Origin: Deltaproteobacteria bacterium
Lineage (GTDB): Bacteria > Myxococcota > B64-G9
DNA: 7,438 nucleotides
Direction: 5' to 3'
Assembly: GCA_030591745.1 (NCBI GenBank)
Contig: JAUVAM010000174.1
Location: 1-7,438 of the forward strand
A program made the translations under genes and the position numbers. Of the stretch, positions 1 to 4,606 are shown one piece after another. The first letter of the stretch is position 1. Each line of letters begins with the position of its first letter. The notes beneath the pieces were generated by a model. It had not been told where the DNA came from. It searched no databases and was given only the letters and a program-made list of their open reading frames with translations.

Positions 1-147
1 ATAGCAAGCCTCCACGACGTGTCCGACGAGTTTGTTCTGACCTATGTGGCTTCCTTTGCAGGCCGGGCGAGCATCCTCGAGCCGGCCGATTTGGCTGGAC
101 GGCTGGCCACCGAGGCCAAGGCCGCCTTGGCCGCCTATCAGAGTTGA
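1..147 (+). CDS. C-terminal end of probable WYL-domain transcriptional regulator (partial)
   Basis: Frame 1 is open from the window edge to TGA at 145-147, giving 48 residues that end in EAKAALAAYQS. The text around DEFVLTYVASFAGRASILEP, followed by an alanine-rich helix, resembles the C-terminal extension of WYL-domain regulators. In those, a strand and helix ('W/Y-hydrophobic-S-G-x-A-x-V-L-E-P-x-x-L') precede a final helix ending in Y. WYL proteins are usually DNA-binding regulators that sense a ligand or nucleotide. The DNA-binding part lies outside the window, so the call rests on a short tail. The coding status is well supported by the open frame and codon use; the family is only moderately supported. 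The gene is co-directional with the acyl-CoA dehydrogenase gene 76 bases downstream. Confidence 0.6.
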   Translation: MASLHDVSDEFVLTYVASFAGRASILEPADLAGRLATEAKAALAAYQS

Positions 148-159
148 CAGATCTGTCAA
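144..159. promoter_or_regulatory. Perfect 16-bp palindrome, candidate operator
   Basis: TTGACAGATCTGTCAA is a perfect inverted repeat that covers the stop codon of the upstream gene. It is followed directly by a second 8-bp palindrome, AACCGGTT (160-167). It lies about 65 bases before the acyl-CoA dehydrogenase start and contains TTGACA, a consensus -35 hexamer. I see no good -10 hexamer 16-18 bases further on in either direction. There is no U-tract after it, so a terminator is unlikely. A dimeric regulator (for example of the TetR type common for fatty-acid genes, or the neighbouring WYL protein) is a reasonable but unproven reader. Confidence 0.4.
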
Positions 160-212
160 AACCGGTTGCGCCCACATGGGCCTCATGCTAGCTTGTCGAC
201 AAATACCCCCCC

Positions 213-218
213 AGGAGG
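213..218 (+). promoter_or_regulatory. Strong Shine-Dalgarno fixing the acyl-CoA dehydrogenase start
   Basis: AGGAGG lies 5 bases before ATG 224. This is why the start is placed at 224 rather than at the in-frame ATG at 44, which falls inside the upstream gene. Confidence 0.85.
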
Positions 219-223
219 ATTCC

Positions 224-2080
224 ATGGCGACCACCGAGTTTTCGGTTCACAAGCGTGACCTGCAATTCGTACTTTACGAGCAGCTTAATATCGAAGATTT
301 GTGCAAGCTGCCTGCCTATAGCGAGTGCAACAAAGAGTTGTTCGAGATGGTGATCGACGAGGCCATCAAGGTCGCTACCGACAACCTGGCCCCCATGAAC
401 AAGTTGGGCGACGAAATCGGTGCCAAGTTCGACAAGGGTGTGGTGACCATGCCCGATGAGTTCAAGGCAGCCTACGGCGGTTTTGCGGAGGGTGGCTGGA
501 TCGGCATGTCGCAGAACCCGGATTTCGGCGGCCAGGGCTTGCCCAATTCGCTGAAGTACACCATCGCAGAGATTTTTTCTGGTGCCAACGTGGCCTTCTA
601 CTTGACACAAACCTTGAGTGAGGGCGCGGCCCATCTCATCGAAAAGTACGGCACCGATGAGCTTCGCAAGCTCTATGTCGAGCGCATGTATACCGGCCAG
701 TGGGCCGGCACCATGTGCTTGACCGAGCCTTCGGCCGGATCGGACGTGGGCAATTTGAAGACCACGGCCAAGAAGGAAGGGGACCATTACATCATTTCGG
801 GCACCAAGAGCTTCATCACGGCGGGCGAGCACGATTTCACCGAAAACATTATTCATGCCGTCTTGGCCCGAATCGAAGGTGCCCCGGCGGGCACCAGGGG
901 CATCAGCCTCTTCGTTGTACCCAAGTTTTTGGTGGACGAAGACGGCAACTTGGGCGAGCGCAACGACATGTTCTGTGGCAACATCGAGCACAAGATGGGC
1001 ATGAAGTCCTCGCCGACTTGTACCTTGAACTTCGGCGACGAAGGCAAGTGCAAGGGTTGGCTTTTGGGCGAAGAGAACAGGGGCATGTCTTTGATGTTCC
1101 AGATGATGAACGAAGAGCGCCTCTTGGTGGGCATGCAGGGACTGAGTCTGGGCTCCGTGGCATACAACAGCGCCTTGGCTTACAGCATGGAGCGCAACCA
1201 GGGGGCCGAGTTGGGCGCCAAGGCCGACGCGCCCCGCGTCAACATCATCCGCCATCCGGATGTGCGCCGCATGTTGCTCCACATGAAGGCCTTCGTCGAG
1301 GGCATGCGTTCGATGATGTTGGCCGTGGCGACTTACATCGATCGGGCGGAAAAATCGGAAGACGAGCAAGAGCGGGCCAAGTACCAAAACTTGATCGAGC
1401 TTTTGACTCCGCTTTGTAAGGCCTATGGCACGGACATGGGCTTTCGCATCAACGAAATCGCCATTCAGGTTTACGGCGGATACGGCTATTGCCAAGAATA
1501 CCCGGTAGAGCAGTACTGCCGCGATCAGAAGATTTCCTCTTTGTACGAAGGCACGAACGGCATTCAGGCCTTGGACCTTCTGGGTCGCAAGATCGCCCGC
1601 AACAAGGGCGAATTCCTGAAGCAATTTTTGACGATTGTCATGGAGCGACTGGGGCAAGCCAAGGGCATCACGGGCTTGGCAGAGATGGCCGGCAAGTTGG
1701 AGAAGTCGGTGGGCATGGTAACGAAGATAGCCACCGATCTGGCCGTCGGCATGGGCAAGGACCCGGCCTACGCCATGTTGCACGCCACGCCTTTTTTGGA
1801 GCTCTTCGGCCACGTCGTGACGGCTCATTATCTATTGGACGGCGCATGCGTGGCCCAAGAGGCCTTTGACGCCATCGCCGAACGCGAAGGCGCGACCGAC
1901 GACGCGGCTCGGACCAAGTTGGTGGCGGACAATGACGAAGCGGCCTTCTACCACGGCCGGGTGGCCTCGGCGCGATACTTCATCGCAAGCGTACTGCCCC
2001 ATGCCCACGCGACGGCCGAGGCGGCCGAGGCCATGGACCGCAGCGCGCTGGATATCCGTTTTTTCGAAGAAACGCGGTGA
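224..2080 (+). CDS. Long-form acyl-CoA dehydrogenase (DmdC-like architecture)
   Basis: A 618-residue FAD-dependent acyl-CoA dehydrogenase that would oxidise an acyl-CoA thioester to the 2,3-enoyl-CoA and pass electrons to electron-transfer flavoprotein in the cytoplasm. The length, about 200 residues more than short or medium-chain enzymes, fits the ~600-residue group that includes 3-methylmercaptopropionyl-CoA dehydrogenase. Domains in order: a small N-terminal extension (about 3-35), N-terminal helical domain (about 36-160), the beta domain with CLTEPSAGSD at 165-174 and the FAD/substrate stretch ISGTKSFIT at 191-199, the C-terminal helical domain (about 280-455), then an extra helical C-terminal domain (about 465-610). 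QVYGGYGY (415-422), YPVEQYCRD (426-434) and YEGTNGIQ (441-448) are visible; Glu442 is the expected catalytic base. The substrate cannot be told from sequence; many such genes are annotated only as acyl-CoA dehydrogenases. It is probably co-transcribed with the small gene that follows. Confidence 0.93.
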   Translation: MATTEFSVHKRDLQFVLYEQLNIEDLCKLPAYSECNKELFEMVIDEAIKVATDNLAPMNKLGDEIGAKFDKGVVTMPDEFKAAYGGFAEGGWIGMSQNPDFGGQGLPNSLKYTIAEIFSGANVAFYLTQTLSEGAAHLIEKYGTDELRKLYVERMYTGQWAGTMCLTEPSAGSDVGNLKTTAKKEGDHYIISGTKSFITAGEHDFTENIIHAVLARIEGAPAGTRGISLFVVPKFLVDEDGNLGERNDMFCGNIEHKMGMKSSPTCTLNFGDEGKCKGWLLGEENRGMSLMFQMMNEERLLVGMQGLSLGSVAYNSALAYSMERNQGAELGAKADAPRVNIIRHPDVRRMLLHMKAFVEGMRSMMLAVATYIDRAEKSEDEQERAKYQNLIELLTPLCKAYGTDMGFRINEIAIQVYGGYGYCQEYPVEQYCRDQKISSLYEGTNGIQALDLLGRKIARNKGEFLKQFLTIVMERLGQAKGITGLAEMAGKLEKSVGMVTKIATDLAVGMGKDPAYAMLHATPFLELFGHVVTAHYLLDGACVAQEAFDAIAEREGATDDAARTKLVADNDEAAFYHGRVASARYFIASVLPHAHATAEAAEAMDRSALDIRFFEETR

Positions 2081-2089
2081 CAGACTGTC
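2079..2089. promoter_or_regulatory. GACAG-A-CTGTC inverted repeat at the dehydrogenase stop codon
   Basis: An 11-bp inverted repeat (GACAGACTGTC) overlaps the last two bases of the acyl-CoA dehydrogenase stop codon and ends 4 bases before the next start. Its arms match the core of the palindrome at 144-159 (GACAG-AT-CTGTC), with one centre base instead of two. The loop is too small for an RNA hairpin, so if it is functional it would act as DNA. Chance similarity is possible. Confidence 0.2.
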
Positions 2090-2093
2090 CTGG

Positions 2094-2678
2094 ATGAATC
2101 GTTTCTTCTCTTTTTTGATCCTATTCGGCCTGCTTGCGGTAAGCGGAGCCGCCGAGGCCAAGCGCTGCACGGTCTATGTTTACATGGACCAGGCCGGCAA
2201 GACCCTCAAAACCCGAAACCTCAAAGACGTGCCGGCCGACAAGCGAGCCTCTTTGCTGAGCTACAAGGACAACTGCAAAACAAAGCTTCATGCGATAGAG
2301 GCGCCAGCCAAGGGATTGCCGGCGGAGGCCTTTGAGACCGATGGCAGCCTGACGGATCCGGAGCGAAACTCAGCCACTTCCGATGAGAGCTATCAGGTGC
2401 CGGATACCTGGACCGAGAGTCGCCAACCCTCGTCCTGGTTGCGCTACTTGATGTGGTTGAGCCTGCTCCTGATCATCGGCGGCACCATCGGCGTGGTGAT
2501 AGAAGCCTTCCGCCAAAGCATCCTTTGGGGTCTGGCGGTGCTAATCCTCCCCTTCGTCTGGCTGATCTTCTCCATCCTGGCCTGGCACCGGGTCAAGGTA
2601 CCCTTCCTAGCCGGGCTCATCGGCTACATCGGCCTTGGCGTTACCAGCATGCTCATCGGTTTCAATCTATTGTTTTGA
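2094..2678 (+). CDS. Hypothetical secreted/membrane protein, DUF4124-like N-terminus plus three TM segments
   Basis: A 194-residue protein. Residues 1-22 look like a Sec signal peptide (positive N-terminus, hydrophobic core, ...SGAAEA before Lys23). Residues 25-55 (CTVYVYMDQAGKTLKTRNL...) resemble the short 'hydrophobic-Y-x-x-x-D-x-x-G-K' beta motif of DUF4124-type periplasmic domains; this is a loose visual match. A polar linker (about 60-113) leads to three hydrophobic segments at about 116-138, 143-164 and 169-192, with few charges between. This suggests a periplasmic N-terminal domain anchored in the inner membrane. There is no clear Shine-Dalgarno sequence before ATG 2094. The gene begins 13 bases after the dehydrogenase stop, so translation may depend on the upstream gene. 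Cys25 and Cys61 could form a disulfide. No function can be assigned. Confidence 0.75.
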   Translation: MNRFFSFLILFGLLAVSGAAEAKRCTVYVYMDQAGKTLKTRNLKDVPADKRASLLSYKDNCKTKLHAIEAPAKGLPAEAFETDGSLTDPERNSATSDESYQVPDTWTESRQPSSWLRYLMWLSLLLIIGGTIGVVIEAFRQSILWGLAVLILPFVWLIFSILAWHRVKVPFLAGLIGYIGLGVTSMLIGFNLLF

Positions 2679-2684
2679 GCGACT

Positions 2685-3203
2685 TCAGGTCAGATCTACG
2701 TCCACTCGGATTTTGAAGGTTACTTCTAGTTCTACCAGATCGGGGGGTGGGGGGTTTAGGGTGGCTTGGACTTGGATGGCCATGTTGCCGGCCTCTAAGT
2801 AGGGTTTGAGCTCTAAGTTGTCTTCTACCTGGAACTGGACTTCACGGACGCCTTCGGCGATGGACGCTTGGAAGGCGATGCGGGCCGTTGGGAGGCCGTC
2901 GGCCTCGGCTGAGAACTCCATGTCTTCGATGAAACTCAGGTCTTGTGTGAGGCCTCCCTGTGAGGTCATGCGGAGGCTTACTTCGAGGACTTTCATGCTG
3001 TCTACGTCGCCGGGATCTACGTCTTTGTCGGACAGCGCTCGGCCCAGGCCTGTTGAAAAATTGGCCATGCCGGGGAAGTTCAGGGCCGCCCCGCCCACGC
3101 CGCCTGTTTCCACCACGTCGAATTCGACCACATCCAGGCCGCAGGCGGTCAGGCCTAAGGTGAGTAGGCATATGAGCAAGGGGTAAAGCAATCTCTTTGT
3201 CAT
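2685..3203 (-). CDS. Putative outer-membrane lipoprotein of unknown function
   Basis: A 172-residue protein read from the minus strand. The N-terminus MTKRLLYPLLICLLTLGLTAC is a lipoprotein signal with lipobox LTAC and lipidated Cys21. Residue +2 is Gly rather than Asp, which by the usual Lol rule favours outer-membrane sorting. A Gly-rich segment follows (about 34-46), and then alternating hydrophobic/polar stretches with many Asp and Glu and no Cys, consistent with a beta-sandwich-like periplasmic domain. An excellent AAGGAGG lies 5 bases upstream of the ATG (plus-strand 3209-3215). The stop lies 6 bases from the stop of the convergent gene, and I see no clear terminator between them. I do not recognise a family. 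Confidence 0.82.
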   Translation of the reverse strand: MTKRLLYPLLICLLTLGLTACGLDVVEFDVVETGGVGGAALNFPGMANFSTGLGRALSDKDVDPGDVDSMKVLEVSLRMTSQGGLTQDLSFIEDMEFSAEADGLPTARIAFQASIAEGVREVQFQVEDNLELKPYLEAGNMAIQVQATLNPPPPDLVELEVTFKIRVDVDLT

Positions 3204-3293
3204 CGATTCCTCCTTGTTTGATATTCGTAGATTTGGTTGGGGACTGCAAGGAATGCTATTAATGGACCGACTGATTTAGCGGGAGCACTCAGC
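3204..3293. promoter_or_regulatory. Divergent intergenic region between lipoprotein and cyclase genes
   Basis: About 90 bases separate the leftward lipoprotein start from the rightward cyclase start, so promoters for both should lie here or just inside the genes. On the plus strand TTGGTT (3233-3238) and TATTAA (3257-3262), 18 bases apart, form a weak sigma-70-like pair. The minus strand has only poor matches. GGGAG at 3281-3285, 8 bases before ATG 3294, is a plausible ribosome binding site for the cyclase. No strong operator repeat is visible. Confidence 0.35.
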
Positions 3294-3317
3294 ATGGAAC
3301 TCGGCATGGAACTCGGC
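3294..3317 (+). repeat. 12-bp tandem duplication at the cyclase start codon
   Basis: ATGGAACTCGGC occurs twice back to back (3294-3305, 3306-3317), encoding MELG-MELG and giving two in-frame ATG starts. Only the first has GGGAG at a good distance (8 bases). Confidence 0.9.
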
Positions 3318-4217
3318 ATCTTGAATCGCACGCTGTTGGAGCAGATGCGTGAGGGTGTGTATTTGGTGGATCGTGATCGCCGGATTCAGTACTGGAACCC
3401 GGCGGCCGAGCGCATCACGGGTTTTGGTGCTTCGGAAGTTGTCGGCTCACATTGTCATGACCGGATTTTGATGCACATGGATGAAGCGGGCCATTTGCTC
3501 TGCGAGGGCGGTTGTCCTTTGCACAAGACGCTTCATGACAAACAGAACCGGGAGTTGCGGGTCTATTTCCACCACAAGATGGGGCATCGAGTACCCGTGA
3601 TGGTCCGCTGCGTGCCTTGGAAGGATGAGGATGGGGAGGTTTTGGGCGCCGTGGAGTTCTTTTGGCCCGAGGGACGGGAAGAGCAGTTGCAAGAGCGCTT
3701 GCAGGAACTGGAGCGCATGGCTTTGCTCGATCCTTTGACCCGGCTGGTGAACCGTCGGCACTTGGACGCGAGTTTGGTTAGTCGATTGGGGGAATTGCAT
3801 CGCTTCGGCTGGCCTTTCGGCCTGCTGTTCGTGGACGTGGATCGTTTCTAGCAAGTGAATGATTCTTTTGGTAAGGAGGTCGTCGACAAGGTCCTCAAGC
3901 TGGTGTCCTTGACCCTGGCCAACAGCCTGCGTCCCTTTGATATGCTGGGGCGTTGGGGCGGGGAAGAGTTCTTGGCCATCTTGACCAACGTCACGCCCGA
4001 ACAGCTGATGCATGTGGCCGAACGCTCCAGGCTTTTGGTCGAGGGCAGCGATTTGAAAGAGGATGGACGTTTGCTGTCCGTCACCGTGTCCTTAGGCGCC
4101 ACCATGGCCCGGTCGGAGGACGACCCGGCAAGCTTGTTGTCCAGAGTCGACAAGCTCATGTATGCCAGCAAGCGAGCGGGGAGAAACAAGGTTACCGGCG
4201 ATATCCAGGACCCTTAG
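3294..4217 (+). pseudogene. PAS-GGDEF diguanylate cyclase interrupted by an in-frame TAG
   Basis: A 307-codon reading frame with one internal TAG at 3849-3851 (codon 186). Residues about 11-125 form a PAS sensor domain (GVYLVDRDRRIQYWNPAAERITGF) with Cys54, Cys70 and Cys74. A short coiled-coil linker (about 127-143) leads to a GGDEF domain (about 144-300) that would make cyclic di-GMP from two GTP in the cytoplasm; there are no membrane segments. After the TAG the same frame continues with QVNDSFG, an inhibitory-site RPFD (213-216) five residues before GGEEF (222-226), and K293/R297 in the ASKRAGRN stretch. The TAG replaces the conserved Lys of DxDxFKxxND, one base away from AAG. The usual G-H-x-x-G-D that follows reads GKEVVD, a further deviation. 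Start ATG 3294 is preceded by GGGAG; a TTG at 3237 and ATG 3306 are alternatives. Without readthrough, the product is a PAS domain with a cut catalytic domain. A sequencing error or suppressed stop is possible. Confidence 0.85.
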
Positions 4218-4255
4218 CGTTGACGGCCGGGTCGGGGGCGTGAGAGCATTCCTTC

Positions 4256-4606
4256 ATGAACCAGGCTGAATTCAAAGAACGTCGTCGTCATGTTCGGGTG
4301 GAAGTGGCCGCGGTGGCCAGGGTGAATTGGGGGGACGTAACCGAGACCTATCACACGACCAACATCAGCGCCGGGGGTGTCTTCCTCCTGGCCAAGAGCC
4401 TGCCCGAAGCTGAGCATGAGATTGAACTGGACCTCTTTTTGCCGCAGGTGCACGCGCCCGTGCGGGCCAAGGGAGAGGTGGTCTGGTTTCGTCGGCAGGA
4501 ACCCAGCGGTTTCGCGGTCAAGTTCACCAAGATAAGCCAGGCGGCCGCTGAGCTGATCCGCCTGATCGTGCAACGACACGGGCGGAGTGTTTCGGAGCAG
4601 ACATGA
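4256..4606 (+). CDS. PilZ-domain protein, probable cyclic di-GMP receptor
   Basis: A 116-residue single-domain protein. The N-terminal arginine cluster ERRRHVRVEV carries the RxxxR signature (Arg10-Arg14), and NISAGG (36-41) is the [D/N]xSxxG signature; together these form the c-di-GMP binding site of PilZ domains. The remaining strands, including a conserved-looking GEVVWF (about 73-78) and GFAVKF (about 85-90), complete the beta-barrel, followed by a C-terminal helix. No membrane segment or extra output domain is present, so it would act by binding a partner. It begins 38 bases after the interrupted cyclase on the same strand. Its stop overlaps the next gene's start (ATGA), so the three genes probably form one transcript. 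The Shine-Dalgarno sequence is weak (GAGAG about 11 bases upstream). The partner is unknown. Confidence 0.92.
   Translation: MNQAEFKERRRHVRVEVAAVARVNWGDVTETYHTTNISAGGVFLLAKSLPEAEHEIELDLFLPQVHAPVRAKGEVVWFRRQEPSGFAVKFTKISQAAAELIRLIVQRHGRSVSEQT
4594..4606 (+). promoter_or_regulatory. Ribosome binding site and ATGA start/stop overlap
   Basis: GGAG at 4594-4597 lies 5 bases before ATG 4603, inside the PilZ gene. The PilZ stop TGA (4604-4606) shares two bases with that ATG, an arrangement typical of translational coupling. Confidence 0.8.

Noticed and set aside
44..223. Upstream in-frame ATG at 44 as start of the dehydrogenase
   Set aside because: The extra 60 residues are Arg/Pro-rich noise overlapping the upstream gene, and AGGAGG sits right before ATG 224.
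188..1828. 546-codon open frame on the minus strand opposite the dehydrogenase
   Set aside because: It lies wholly antisense to a clear enzyme gene, has no recognisable domain, and reads as a low-complexity His/Gln/Leu-rich shadow caused by codon bias.
3253..3279. Eight-codon leader peptide (MLLMDRLI) before the cyclase
   Set aside because: AAGGA is too close to the ATG, and nothing suggests attenuation.
3855..4217. A separate gene starting at GTG 3855
   Set aside because: It is the second half of the GGDEF domain in the same frame as the first half, without a ribosome binding site, so it is a fragment of the interrupted cyclase gene.
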